In this document: one piece after another, positions 17,644 through 26,206 of the stretch
How the letters are laid out: each line of letters begins with the position of its first letter
Numbering within the stretch: the stretch's first letter is position 1
Assembly: GCF_028435365.1 (NCBI RefSeq)
Contig: NZ_JAGTJJ010000029.1
Location: 82,412 to 146,411 of the forward strand
From: Polyangium jinanense
Lineage (GTDB): Bacteria > Myxococcota > Polyangia > Polyangiales > Polyangiaceae
Reading direction: 5' to 3'
DNA length: 64,000 nucleotides
Position numbers and translations under genes: made by a program
The notes under the pieces: model-generated
The model's input: only the letters and a program-made list of their open reading frames with translations
Told to the model about the DNA's origin: nothing
Database searches by the model: none

Positions 17644-19167
17644 ATGGATCTGGCTCCGGGCTCAATCATCGCGGGACGGTACCGGGTCGACGCGCGTGTC
17701 GGCGCGGGCGGCATGGGCGAGGTGTGGGCCGGTGAGCACCTCGCGATCGGCATGAAAGTGGCGATCAAGACGCTGCTCGCCGCCGCTGCCTACGATCGCG
17801 AGGTGGTCGCGCGTTTCCGCCGCGAGGCAAACCTGCTCGGCCGCATCCGGAGCGATCACGTCGCGCGCGTCGTCGACTTCGTCGAGGATCCGAGCGTCGG
17901 ACTCGTGCTCGTCATGGAGTACATCGAGGGCCAGCCGCTCTCGAAGGTGCTGCAGCAGCGAAGGCTCTCCGTCGAGGAGGCGATCGACGTGGGCTGTCAC
18001 GTGGTCGACGCACTCGGCGATCTGCACCGCGCGCACGTGATCCACCGCGACATGAAGCCCGGCAACATCATGATGGAGCCGCAGCCGAACGGCAGGACGC
18101 GCGCGATCATCGTGGACTTCGGCATGGGCCGCATCGAGTCCGGCGCAGGCGAAGACCTCGAGCAGACGAACCTGACGCGCGCAGACATGGCGCTCGGGAC
18201 CCTCGAGTACATGGCGCCCGAGCAGATCCTGAACTCGCGCGACGTGACCGCAGCCTCGGATCTCTACGCAGTCGGAGCCATGCTCTACCGCGCGATCGCA
18301 GGGCGCCACATCTTCGGCGACGCGCAAGACGCGGAGCTCGCGCGCGCCAAGCTGATGACGGACGCCCCGCCGCTGCAGACAGGGCGAAACGATCGAATCT
18401 CGCAAGGGTTCGTCAACGTGGTGATGCGCGCGGTGCAGCGCCGGCCGCAGACGCGCTACCAGAAGGCCGAGGACATGCTGAACGAGCTGCGCGCGCTGCA
18501 AGACGCAGTGCGCGCAGCGGCCTTCGAGAGCAGCGCGGCGCGGCATCTGCTCGGGCCGACGAGCATCCCGAACGCGCGGCCCTCGCAGACGTCGTACCCG
18601 GGATACGCCGCGACGCAGACGCCGCTGCCGTACGCGCAGCAGCAACCGCCGGTGCAAGCTCCGCAAGCGATGATGCAAGCGCAGGATCGGCCCTCGCTGC
18701 CGGGCGGGCCGATCTCGCGGCCAAGCATGAGCGGCCCCGCGCCCATGTCGGTCCCCGCAGCCTCTCCGCGTCGTGGCATGTCACCCGCGGCCGTCGTGGG
18801 CCTCGTGTTCATCGCGCTCGCAGCAGGCGTGGCCGGAGCCGCCGCGTTTTTCCTGAACGCGAGGCCCCCCGAGCCAGCCCTTTCCACGGCAGCCGCCACG
18901 CCGTCGCAAGCGCCCGTGCCAAGCGCGACCCCCACGCCGACGCCGCAAGCCCCCGCGCCGTCCGCAGCCGCGCCAGCGCCAGGCGCCGAAGGCGATGGTA
19001 TCGACGTCGAGCCCGCCGCGACCGCGCCGCAGCAAGCGCCGAGCCAGAAGCCCGCGGCGACGCTCGGGAGCGGCGCGTCGTCCGCGAAGCCGTTCGGCAC
19101 AGGCACGGCGAAGGCGCCCGCGTCGACGGGCACGGCGCCGAAGGTCGGCAATATCAACTTCCCCTGA
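17644..19167 (+). CDS. Eukaryotic-type Ser/Thr protein kinase with one membrane helix
   Basis: 507 residues. The kinase domain (residues ~12-275) has the glycine loop VGAGGMGEVW, VAIKTL lysine, HRDMKPGNIM catalytic loop, DFGMGR and YMAPEQ. A Pro/Ser/Gln-rich juxtamembrane linker follows (residues ~300-375), then one transmembrane helix (VVGLVFIALAAGVAGAAAFF) and a Pro/Ala/Thr-rich exterior tail with no sensor domain. ATG at 17632 is an alternative start 4 codons upstream. Myxobacteria carry many such kinases; the target is unknown. Repeat element R1 begins 24 bp after its stop. Confidence 0.93.
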   Translation: MDLAPGSIIAGRYRVDARVGAGGMGEVWAGEHLAIGMKVAIKTLLAAAAYDREVVARFRREANLLGRIRSDHVARVVDFVEDPSVGLVLVMEYIEGQPLSKVLQQRRLSVEEAIDVGCHVVDALGDLHRAHVIHRDMKPGNIMMEPQPNGRTRAIIVDFGMGRIESGAGEDLEQTNLTRADMALGTLEYMAPEQILNSRDVTAASDLYAVGAMLYRAIAGRHIFGDAQDAELARAKLMTDAPPLQTGRNDRISQGFVNVVMRAVQRRPQTRYQKAEDMLNELRALQDAVRAAAFESSAARHLLGPTSIPNARPSQTSYPGYAATQTPLPYAQQQPPVQAPQAMMQAQDRPSLPGGPISRPSMSGPAPMSVPAASPRRGMSPAAVVGLVFIALAAGVAGAAAFFLNARPPEPALSTAAATPSQAPVPSATPTPTPQAPAPSAAAPAPGAEGDGIDVEPAATAPQQAPSQKPAATLGSGASSAKPFGTGTAKAPASTGTAPKVGNINFP

Positions 19168-19190
19168 GAGGGGCTCGACAGGAGCGTGGC

Positions 19191-19492
19191 GCCGGGGCGC
19201 TGCCCCCGGACCCCGCGGGGGCTATCCGCCCCTCGACCCGGACCAGGGCAAGCCCTGGACTCGGGGTGGAAGAACTGCGCATCGCGCAGTTCTTCCAACG
19301 GGCCCGTTGGACCGCGTTGCCAGTCGAGAGGGCAGCGCGGCTGTCTCGGTTGGCAGGATCGTCGCCGGTCTTGACTCGGCCTGTTCGATGAACTGCGCGA
19401 AGCGCAGTTCATCGACCCCGGGTCCAGCCCCTGGCTGGTCCGGGTCCAGGGGCGGATAGCCCCGGTGGGGCCTGGGGCAACGCCCCAGCGCA
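19191..19492. repeat. Palindrome-rich ~300-bp element, copy R1
   Basis: Its ends are imperfect inverted repeats of about 70 nt. Inside are two palindromes with a shared GAACTGCGC core: TGGAAGAACTGCG/CGCAGTTCTTCCA at 19267-19297 and TCGATGAACTGCGC/GCGCAGTTCATCGA at 19385-19415. A small hairpin CCAGGGC-AA-GCCCTGG is at 19243-19258. There is no ORF of its own. It lies between the convergent kinase and lipoprotein genes. R2 (35683) matches it nearly base for base and R3 (59369) matches its reverse complement. A MITE-like mobile element or bidirectional terminator is inferred. Confidence 0.85.
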
Positions 19493-19518
19493 GCGGCATC
19501 CGCGACGCGGTCGATCGT

Positions 19519-20178
19519 TCAGTTGCCGTCGTTCGAGCAGGCCAGGAACTGCATGCCGCAGCCGTTCGAGGAGTTGTCGAGCAGGCAGTTCTCGCAGTCG
19601 GATGCGGGGACCTGGTTCGACATGCACGCCTCGCCGCACACCGACGCGCAGGCGCCGAGGCACTTGCAGTCGGTGAAGGCCTCGTAGAGCGGGACGGACG
19701 CGGGGCAGAGCTCGGGCGGCATCTCGTCGAGCAAGAACTGCTTGCACGACGCGCACGTCGAGCCGCCGCCGGCTCCGCCCACGCCGCCAGTGCCGGCCAC
19801 GCCGCCGCCTCCGCTGGCTCCGCCGACCCCGCCGAAGCCGCCGACGCCCACGGCAACCGAGGGCCCGGGCACGCCTGGTTCGGGGGAGCAGGTCGCGAAG
19901 TTCGAGCTGTCCTCGGTCACGTCGTAACAGCACGTGTCGCCCTCGAACGCGCCCTCGCTGTCGACCGAGGAGATGCTGCTCGAGCAGAAATCACCCTGGA
20001 AGAAATCGAGCGCCTCGCCCTGCGAGGGGCAGGAGCCTTCGAGCTCGGTCCAGTAGAAACAGGCGCGATCGGTCCCGCATCCAGAGCTCGACACCGTGAG
20101 GAGCAAGCCGGTCGCGAGTGCGAGCGAGAGGAGGGGGAGCGGCAGCGAAGAAAAAGAAAAGAAGCGCGGGTATCGCAT
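19519..20178 (-). CDS. Cys-rich lipoprotein with Gly-rich linker
   Basis: 219 residues; the start at MRYPRFFSF avoids a 12-residue extension. The signal peptide ends SSSGCG (lipobox-like). A first Cys-rich region (residues ~25-85, ACFYW, GDTCCYD) and a Gly-rich linker (GVGGFGGVGGASGGGG) lead to a second Cys-rich domain (CASCKQFL, CKCLGACASVCGEAC, CENCLL). This multi-Cys pattern recurs in myxobacterial outer-surface lipoproteins. Function is unknown. It converges with the kinase gene, with element R1 between them. Confidence 0.78.
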   Translation of the reverse strand: MRYPRFFSFSSLPLPLLSLALATGLLLTVSSSGCGTDRACFYWTELEGSCPSQGEALDFFQGDFCSSSISSVDSEGAFEGDTCCYDVTEDSSNFATCSPEPGVPGPSVAVGVGGFGGVGGASGGGGVAGTGGVGGAGGGSTCASCKQFLLDEMPPELCPASVPLYEAFTDCKCLGACASVCGEACMSNQVPASDCENCLLDNSSNGCGMQFLACSNDGN

Positions 20179-20275
20179 GCCGTCCAGCGTGGCGCCTCGC
20201 GCTCGAAAATTCAATCGTGGCGCGGGGGAGGTTCGCGCCCATTCCGCCTAGCGGTGTTCCCTCGTTACGTGGAGC

Positions 20276-21172
20276 TCAGCGCAGCGGGGCCGGCCGGCTC
20301 TCGGGCGGCGAGGCGAAGAAGCGGAGCAAGCGCTCGGCGAGCACCTCGGGCGCGGTCCAGTGCATCATGTGGCCGGCTTCGGGCAGATCGACGTGCAGCG
20401 TGCTCGGGATGCACGCAAGCCGCTCGGCCTCGTCGGGCAACCGCAGGCCGTTGACGCCGCCGCTCACATAAAGCGTGGGCGCCGTGATGCGGCGGAGGAA
20501 GCACTTGAAGGACTCGAGGTGGAACGGGACCGGCGCCGTCGTGCGGTGCATGGCATCGTAGGCCCAGGACAAACGGCCCGAGTGGGTGCGCGTGAGCAGG
20601 CGCGCGCGGCTCTCGAGGATCGCGCGCGGGACCTGCGGGTGCCTGCGCGCGAGGCGATCGAGGGCCTCGTCGAAGGAGCCGACGGGGCGCGGGGTGCGAT
20701 CGAGCGAGCGCATGTCGTCGAGCCAGGTGCGCATGCGATCGACGGCCGTGCTCGGTTCGGAGGCGGGCGCGCCGAGGCCTTCGAGCAGGACGAGCTGATC
20801 GACGCGCTGAGGCCTCGCGCCGGCGAAGAGCGCGGCGATCGTGCCGCCCATCGAGTGACCCACGAGCGCGAGGCGCTTCGGCGCGAGGATGTCGAGCAGC
20901 GACGAGAGGTCACTGACGTAGTCGGGGAAGTGGTAGTAGCCGCCTGCGCCGACGGAGTCGCTCTCGCCGAACCCGCGAAGATCGGGCGCGAGGACGTCGT
21001 GGCCGGCGCGCGCGAGGGGCTCGGCCACGAGATCCCACGTGGCACCCGAGTCCAGGTATCCGTGGAGAAGCAGAACCGTCAGGCCGCTCGGACGAGCGCT
21101 GGCGGGCTGAAAACGATGGATGTAGAGGCGGATTCCATTGACGAAGACGAGGCCCGACCCGCTCTGCACCAT
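20276..21172 (-). CDS. Alpha/beta-hydrolase
   Basis: 298 residues of the canonical fold. The oxyanion segment is LLLHGYLDSGATW, the nucleophile elbow is LVGHSMGG (Ser), the acid is probably the Asp in VSGGVNGLRLPDEAE, and the His is in LPEAGHMMHW. It has no signal peptide and is probably cytosolic. A lid of ~70 residues between ~130 and 210 gives specificity that cannot be read. It is divergent from deoC with only 66 bp between the starts. Esterase or haloalkane/epoxide-hydrolase-like activities are all possible. Confidence 0.88.
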   Translation of the reverse strand: MVQSGSGLVFVNGIRLYIHRFQPASARPSGLTVLLLHGYLDSGATWDLVAEPLARAGHDVLAPDLRGFGESDSVGAGGYYHFPDYVSDLSSLLDILAPKRLALVGHSMGGTIAALFAGARPQRVDQLVLLEGLGAPASEPSTAVDRMRTWLDDMRSLDRTPRPVGSFDEALDRLARRHPQVPRAILESRARLLTRTHSGRLSWAYDAMHRTTAPVPFHLESFKCFLRRITAPTLYVSGGVNGLRLPDEAERLACIPSTLHVDLPEAGHMMHWTAPEVLAERLLRFFASPPESRPAPLR

Positions 21173-21238
21173 GCCACCCTTAGCAGGGATGCCGCGGCGC
21201 GGATAGTTCTGCTAGCGTCCCGGCCCGGAGGCCGGTCG

Positions 21239-22183
21239 ATGGCTGCAGAAGGCGGCAATGGCAAGGGCGCGGTAGGGCCGAGCGGAGTGCGGACGTACCC
21301 CGATTTTTCGGCGCCCACTGTGGACAAGGTGATGGTCGAGGAGCGCGCGGCGGCTCTCGGCAAGCGCAGCATCAAGAAGGAGGCGAAGGTCGCGGGACTC
21401 TTGCTCTCCATCGCGATGATGGATCTCACGACCCTCGAAGGGAAGGACTCGCCGGGCAAGGTGACGCAGCTCTGCCAGAAGGCGATGCGGCCCTACGCCT
21501 CGCCCGAGGTACCGCCGTGCGCCGCGATCTGCGTGTACCCGAAGCTCGTGCCCGTGGCGAAGCAAGCGCTCGCCGGATCGAGCGTGAAGGTCGCGAGCGT
21601 GGCGACGGCGTTCCCGAGCGGGCTCTCGGCGCTCGACGTGAAGCTCGACGACGTGCGGCGCGCGGTCGCGTGGGGCGCCGACGAGATCGACATGGTGATC
21701 GATCGCGGCGCGCTGCTCGCCGGGGAGAAGACGCGCATCTTCGACGAGATCGCGGCGACGAAAGAGGCGTGCGGAGCGGCGCACCTCAAGGTGATTCTGG
21801 AGACGGGAGAGCTCGGCACGTACGACCTCGTGCGTGAGGCGAGCCAGATCGCGATGCTCGCGGGCGCGGACTTCATCAAGACGTCGACGGGCAAGGTCAC
21901 GCCGGCGGCGACGCCCGCGGTCACGCTCGTGATGCTGGAGGCGATCCGCGACTTCTTCTACGCGACGGGCAAGCGCATCGGCATGAAGCCGGCGGGCGGG
22001 ATCCGCACGGCGAAGCAGGCGCTCCATTACCTGGTGCTCGTGAAGGAGACGCTCGGGGACGCCTGGCTCACGCCGGATCTCTTCCGCCTCGGCGCATCCA
22101 CGTTGCTCAACGACGTGCTCATGCAGCTCGAGAAAGAGCGCACGGGCGCCTACCAGTCAGGCGATTACTTCAGCAAGGACTGA
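21239..22183 (+). CDS. deoC: Deoxyribose-phosphate aldolase, eukaryote-type
   Basis: 314 residues, longer than the ~260-residue E. coli enzyme and matching the animal DERA layout, with an N-terminal helix segment and the block MMDLTTLEGKDSPGKVTQLCQKA. The Schiff-base Lys is in DFIKTSTGK (Lys214). The proton-relay Asp is in EIDMVIDRG and the second Lys in GMKPAGGIRT. It cleaves 2-deoxyribose-5-phosphate to glyceraldehyde-3-phosphate and acetaldehyde. The aldehyde dehydrogenase gene starts 9 bp downstream and would oxidise the acetaldehyde, giving nucleoside salvage as a carbon source. Confidence 0.95.
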   Translation: MAAEGGNGKGAVGPSGVRTYPDFSAPTVDKVMVEERAAALGKRSIKKEAKVAGLLLSIAMMDLTTLEGKDSPGKVTQLCQKAMRPYASPEVPPCAAICVYPKLVPVAKQALAGSSVKVASVATAFPSGLSALDVKLDDVRRAVAWGADEIDMVIDRGALLAGEKTRIFDEIAATKEACGAAHLKVILETGELGTYDLVREASQIAMLAGADFIKTSTGKVTPAATPAVTLVMLEAIRDFFYATGKRIGMKPAGGIRTAKQALHYLVLVKETLGDAWLTPDLFRLGASTLLNDVLMQLEKERTGAYQSGDYFSKD

Positions 22184-22192
22184 GGAGACACG

Positions 22193-23731
22193 ATGACCGC
22201 CAAGGAAACGATCGCCTCTGCGACGAACGGCGAGACCCACGCGGCCCCGTCGTCGCCCGCTCGCCCAACGCATGGAGCCGCGCTCGAGTTCGGCAAGGCG
22301 TGGACCTACGCGCCCGCGCCCGAGGCCGCCGATCACGTGCGGATCGATCCGCGTTACGAGCTCTTCATCGGCGGCAAGTGGGTCGCGCCGTCGTCGGGCA
22401 AGTATTTCGACACCGTGAGCCCCTCGACCGAGCAGAAGCTCGCCGAGGTCGCCGAAGCCAACGAGCGTGACGTCGACCTCGCCGTCAAGGCTGCGCGAGC
22501 TGGGTATGAAAGGTACTGGTCGAAGCTCTCCGGGATCGAGCGCGGCAAGTACATCTACCGCATCGCGCGGGTGATCCAGGAGAAGGCGCGCGAGCTCGCC
22601 ATCGTGGAGACGATGGACGGCGGCAAGCCCATCAAGGAGTCGCGCGACGTCGATCTGCCGCTCGTGGCAGCGCACTTCTTCTATTACGCGGGCTGGGCCG
22701 ACAAACTCGCGTACGCGTTCCCGGGTCGCTCGCCGCGCCCGCTCGGCGTGGCGGGGCAGGTGATCCCCTGGAACTTCCCGCTGCTCATGGCCGCGTGGAA
22801 GCTCGCGCCCGCGCTCGCCGCGGGCAACACGTGCGTGCTCAAGCCCGCGGAGACGACGCCGCTCACGGCGCTCTTGCTCGCGAAGATCATCGAGGAGTGT
22901 GATCTGCCGCCGGGCGTGGTGAACATCGTGACGGGCGCGGGCGCGACGGGCGCGGCGGTCGTCGCGCATCCGGACGTGGACAAGGTCGCGTTCACGGGAT
23001 CGACGGACGTGGGCAAGCGGATCCAGAAGGCCCTGTCCGGCACGAAGAAGAAGCTCACGCTCGAGCTCGGCGGCAAAGCGGCGAACATCGTGTTCGCGGA
23101 CGCGCCGCTCGATCAGGCGGTCGAGGGGATCATCTCGGGCATCTACTTCAACCAGGGGCACGTCTGCTGCGCGGGATCACGCCTGCTCGTGGAGGAGGGC
23201 GCATTCGAGCCGCTCCTGCAAAAGCTCCGTGATCGCATGCAGACGCTGCGCGTGGGGGATCCGCTCGACAAGAACACCGACGTCGGCGCGATCAACTCGA
23301 AGATGCAGCTCGACAAGATCCGCGAGCTCGTCGACGCGGGTGAGCGCGAAGGCGCCGAGCGGTTCTCGACGCCGTGCGAGTTGCCGACGCGCGGCTACTG
23401 GTTCGCGCCGACGCTCTTCACGGGCGTGTCGCAATCGCACCGCATCGCGCGCGAGGAGATCTTCGGGCCGGTGCTCGCCGTGATGACCTTCCGCACGCCC
23501 GACGAGGCGATCGAGAAGGCGAACAACACGATGTACGGCCTGAGCGCGGGCGTCTGGACGGACAAGGGCTCGAAGAGCTTCTGGGTCTCGCAGCGGCTGC
23601 GCGCCGGGGTCGTCTGGGCGAACACGTACAACAAGTTCGATCCGAGCTCTCCGTTCGGCGGTTACAAGGAGAGCGGCTTCGGCCGCGAAGGCGGCCGGCA
23701 AGGGCTCTTGCCGTATCTCGAGGTGGACTGA
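22193..23731 (+). CDS. Aldehyde dehydrogenase
   Basis: 512 residues. All key parts are present: QVIPWNFPL (Asn169 equivalent), FTGSTDVGKR (cofactor), LELGGKAANIVF (Glu base), NQGHVCCAGSRLLVEEG (catalytic Cys325) and EIFGPV. A ~60-residue Ala/Pro-rich N-terminus precedes the domain. It lies between deoC and the truncated dehydrogenase-like gene; the stop and next start overlap (TGATG). In this operon it most likely oxidises acetaldehyde released by DeoC (inference). Confidence 0.93.
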   Translation: MTAKETIASATNGETHAAPSSPARPTHGAALEFGKAWTYAPAPEAADHVRIDPRYELFIGGKWVAPSSGKYFDTVSPSTEQKLAEVAEANERDVDLAVKAARAGYERYWSKLSGIERGKYIYRIARVIQEKARELAIVETMDGGKPIKESRDVDLPLVAAHFFYYAGWADKLAYAFPGRSPRPLGVAGQVIPWNFPLLMAAWKLAPALAAGNTCVLKPAETTPLTALLLAKIIEECDLPPGVVNIVTGAGATGAAVVAHPDVDKVAFTGSTDVGKRIQKALSGTKKKLTLELGGKAANIVFADAPLDQAVEGIISGIYFNQGHVCCAGSRLLVEEGAFEPLLQKLRDRMQTLRVGDPLDKNTDVGAINSKMQLDKIRELVDAGEREGAERFSTPCELPTRGYWFAPTLFTGVSQSHRIAREEIFGPVLAVMTFRTPDEAIEKANNTMYGLSAGVWTDKGSKSFWVSQRLRAGVVWANTYNKFDPSSPFGGYKESGFGREGGRQGLLPYLEVD

Positions 23732-24696
23732 TGGCGCGCGCGAAGGAGAGCAAGGTGAAGGACAACGAGCGCGCGCCTCTGCAGGACGACGTGAACGGGA
23801 GCGAGAACGGGTTCGTCTTGCCCGAACGCCTGCGGGTGAGAAAAGCCTACAAAATGTTGGTCGGCGGGCAGTTCGTTCGATCGGAGTCGGGCAGGTACAT
23901 CCAGGTGGCGGATCCGATGAGCCTCGGAGGGACGAAAGAGAACGTGCCGTGGGCGTCCCGCAAGGACGTGCGCGACGCGGTCGTCGTGGCGCGCGGCGCG
24001 TGGGAGGGCTGGTCTGGCCGAACCGCGTACAACCGCGGGCAGATCCTCTACCGGCTCGCGGAGATGCTCGAAGCGCGGCAAGGCGAGCTCGCGCGCGCGC
24101 TCGAGCGCGGCGGGCTCGATGCGTCGCGGGCGGCGACCGAGACGGCGGCCGCGATCGATCGCGTGGTCTCGTACGCGGGCTGGGCGGACAAGTACCAGAG
24201 CTTGTTTTCGAGCCTGAATCCGGTCGCCGGGCCGCACTTCAACTTCACGGTGCCCGAGTCGATGGGCGTGGTCGGCGTCGTTTCGCCCGCGCGTCCGGCG
24301 CTCCTCGGGCTGCTCGGCGCGGTCCTGCCGATCATCACGGCGGGCAACACGGTCGTCGTGCTCGCGAGCGAGGAGGATCCGCGCACGGCGCTCGTGCTCG
24401 GCGAGGCGCTCGCGACGAGTGATCTGCCGGGTGGCGTGATCAACGTGCTCACCGGCCGCGCGGCCGAGCTGCTTCCGCACCTCGCGAAGCACATGGAGGT
24501 GGCGGCGCTCGATCTGCACGGCGTGACGCCGGAGCTCGCGCGCAAGGCGGAGGAGGCGGCCATCGTGAACGTGAAGCGCGTGCGGACGCGATCGATCGAC
24601 GAGGCGGCCTGGTTCGACGCGGACGGCGCGACGAGCCCGCGCTGGATCGAGCGGTTCGTCGAGATGAAGACGATCTGGCATCCCTCGGGCGCGTAA
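23731..24696 (+). CDS. Truncated aldehyde-dehydrogenase-like protein lacking the catalytic Cys
   Basis: 321 residues. The sequence aligns with the N-terminal part of aldehyde dehydrogenases (YKMLVGGQFVRSESGRYIQVADP, ARGAWEGWSGRTAYNRGQILYRLAEMLE, VSPARPALLGLLGAVLPIITAGNTVVVLAS, LPGGVINVLTG). It then ends after a short helical tail, so the catalytic Cys, Glu and NAD-clasp half are absent. Its start overlaps the stop of the full-length enzyme (TGATG), implying coupled translation. It is probably a structural or regulatory partner of that enzyme rather than a decaying gene, since the frame is intact and high-GC coding bias is normal. The stop lies at the left end of the 43-bp hairpin array. Confidence 0.8.
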   Translation: MARAKESKVKDNERAPLQDDVNGSENGFVLPERLRVRKAYKMLVGGQFVRSESGRYIQVADPMSLGGTKENVPWASRKDVRDAVVVARGAWEGWSGRTAYNRGQILYRLAEMLEARQGELARALERGGLDASRAATETAAAIDRVVSYAGWADKYQSLFSSLNPVAGPHFNFTVPESMGVVGVVSPARPALLGLLGAVLPIITAGNTVVVLASEEDPRTALVLGEALATSDLPGGVINVLTGRAAELLPHLAKHMEVAALDLHGVTPELARKAEEAAIVNVKRVRTRSIDEAAWFDADGATSPRWIERFVEMKTIWHPSGA

Positions 24697-25132
24697 GCGC
24701 AAACCTCCATCCACCGGCATCCCCACCAGCGCTGCGCCGACGCGATCCGAAGGGTTCCGCTTGCGCGGCGTGTCTTGCGTGCATGCGAGACACGCGGGGC
24801 CATGTGCGCGGGGGGGCTTGCGCCGGCGCAAACGCTGCCGGCTGCACTCGACGGACCCGCTTGAACGTGCGCAAGCGGGGTCAGCGCACACGTTTGGGTG
24901 CGCTTGCGCGCGCACAAGCGCATCCGTGACATGTGTTTGGGGTGTCTTGCATCGGCGCAAGGCACTCCAAACAGTCGCGAGGGCACTGCTTGCGTGGGTG
25001 CAAGGGACGTCGGCGACGCCCGAGGGGTCGATTTGCGTGCGTGCAAGACACGCCTCGCAGAGGAGGTGTGGGGTTTTGCGCCGTGGAGCCCTCGGTCGGG
25101 AGCCTGCACGCTGCGTTTTTGCGGGGGTGTTC
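24689..25132 (+). repeat. Array of hairpins with exact 43-bp period
   Basis: The motif TTGC-N6-GCAA (or one base off) recurs at 24775, 24818, 24861, 24904, 24947, 24990 and 25033, exactly 43 bp apart. Left halves TTGC remain in register at 25076 and 25119, and degenerate halves lie at 24689 (right arm) and 24732. Flanking bases differ between units yet pair within several of them: 24934-24973 forms a 17-bp stem (two G:T pairs), 24896-24925 an 11-bp stem, 24768-24795 an 11-bp stem, and 24854-24882 a 10-bp stem with a bulge. No gene I trust lies here. It fills the gap between the dehydrogenase-like gene and the AAA ATPase gene at 25240. Confidence 0.85.
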
Positions 25133-25239
25133 AGCGGCTCTTGTCCGACGAGGGCGGAGGCTCGTCAGGACGTTCGTTGCGCTCGGCCGGCGAGGGGCTT
25201 GCCGCTGGGCGGGTGAACGGGCAAGGAACGACGAGGCGC

Positions 25240-26202
25240 ATGTTCCAGTCGATCGAGATCGAACGGTTCCGTGGCTTTTCCCGCCTCACGCTGGAGGATC
25301 TCGGTCGCGTCAACCTCGTCGTTGGTGAGAACAACACGGGGAAGACGTCGCTGCTGGAGGCGATCACGCTGCTCGCGAATCCCATGCAGATGTTTGATCT
25401 GCATCGGTTGTATCGCATCGACCGCCACCAGGAGGCTGACGCACGGTTTTTCGATTGGGTGCCGCAGCATGGTGCTGGGGACGCTGCGGCCTGCCTTCGG
25501 GTGACGTCACCGAAATCCGAGCTGCGTGAGTTTACCATCGAGAGGGGCTTCCACTTCCAGCACAAGCTCGGTGAGGGTGAGCAAAGTGAGTTCTCATCCG
25601 ACAAGCACCCGATCTTTGTACGCGGCAAGGGACCATTTCGACGTCTGCGTGCGCATGCGGTCTCCGTGCAGCACCGCGTGCCCGAAGCGCTGGTAGACGC
25701 CTTCGCGGCAGCAGTGCGAGCGCCCGAAGACGAGCGGCAGTTGGAGTCTCTGCTCGCCTCCGTCGATAAGCGCATCCGCTCGGTGCGGCTCGACGCTGCC
25801 TCTTCCAAGCCCTTCATCGCCGTCGACGTCGGCCTTCGTGAGCGCATCCCCCTCTCGCAGGCAGGGCAGGGCATCTACAGGCTCGTGGCGATCTTCTCGG
25901 AGCTGCTCGGCGGCAAGCCGGACATCTGCTTCATCGACGAGATCGAGAACGGCATCCACTACACCGCGCTCCCCACGGTCTGGAAGGGAATCGCCGAAGT
26001 CTCCGAGCGCCTCGGCATCCAGGTCTTCGCCACGACCCACTCCCGCGAGTGCCTCATCGCCGCGCACGAGTGTTTCGCTGCGCGAAACAGCTACGACTTC
26101 CGCGTGATCCAGCTCTATCGCATGGAAGGCGCGGCGGAAGGGCGCACCCTGGACCGCAAGCACATCGAAGCGGCCATCGCCGGGGACATCGAGCTTCGTT
26201 GA
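25240..26202 (+). CDS. AAA-type ATPase of the OLD/AAA_15-21 kind
   Basis: 320 residues. Walker A is GENNTGKT at residues 29-36, the ABC-like signature is SQAGQGIYRL and Walker B is DICFIDEIENG. The downstream sensor is FATTHSRECL. The ATP head is complete with only a short coiled middle (residues ~80-200), so it is a small relative of OLD and SMC heads without its own TOPRIM. A GAGG ribosome site precedes the start. The next gene begins 4 bp after the stop and encodes a TOPRIM-like protein, so the two act together. Codon use is less GC-biased than in neighbours, consistent with transfer. Comparison is with PARIS AriA by layout only. Confidence 0.85.
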   Translation: MFQSIEIERFRGFSRLTLEDLGRVNLVVGENNTGKTSLLEAITLLANPMQMFDLHRLYRIDRHQEADARFFDWVPQHGAGDAAACLRVTSPKSELREFTIERGFHFQHKLGEGEQSEFSSDKHPIFVRGKGPFRRLRAHAVSVQHRVPEALVDAFAAAVRAPEDERQLESLLASVDKRIRSVRLDAASSKPFIAVDVGLRERIPLSQAGQGIYRLVAIFSELLGGKPDICFIDEIENGIHYTALPTVWKGIAEVSERLGIQVFATTHSRECLIAAHECFAARNSYDFRVIQLYRMEGAAEGRTLDRKHIEAAIAGDIELR

Positions 26203-26206
26203 GACG

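Noticed and set aside
19191..19492. Insertion sequence with transposase
   Set aside because: No ORF of useful length lies inside any copy; only inverted-repeat and palindrome structure is present.
24689..25132. CRISPR array
   Set aside because: The period is only 43 bp, the conserved part is a 4+4-nt palindrome arm, and there are no cas genes or identical repeats.
24689..25132. Integron attC array
   Set aside because: No integrase, no RYYYAAC/GTTRRRY boxes, and units are too short to hold cassettes.
24761..25216. Small ORFs running through the hairpin array
   Set aside because: They read the repeat in rotating frames (43 is not a multiple of 3) with no known domain and no ribosome site.
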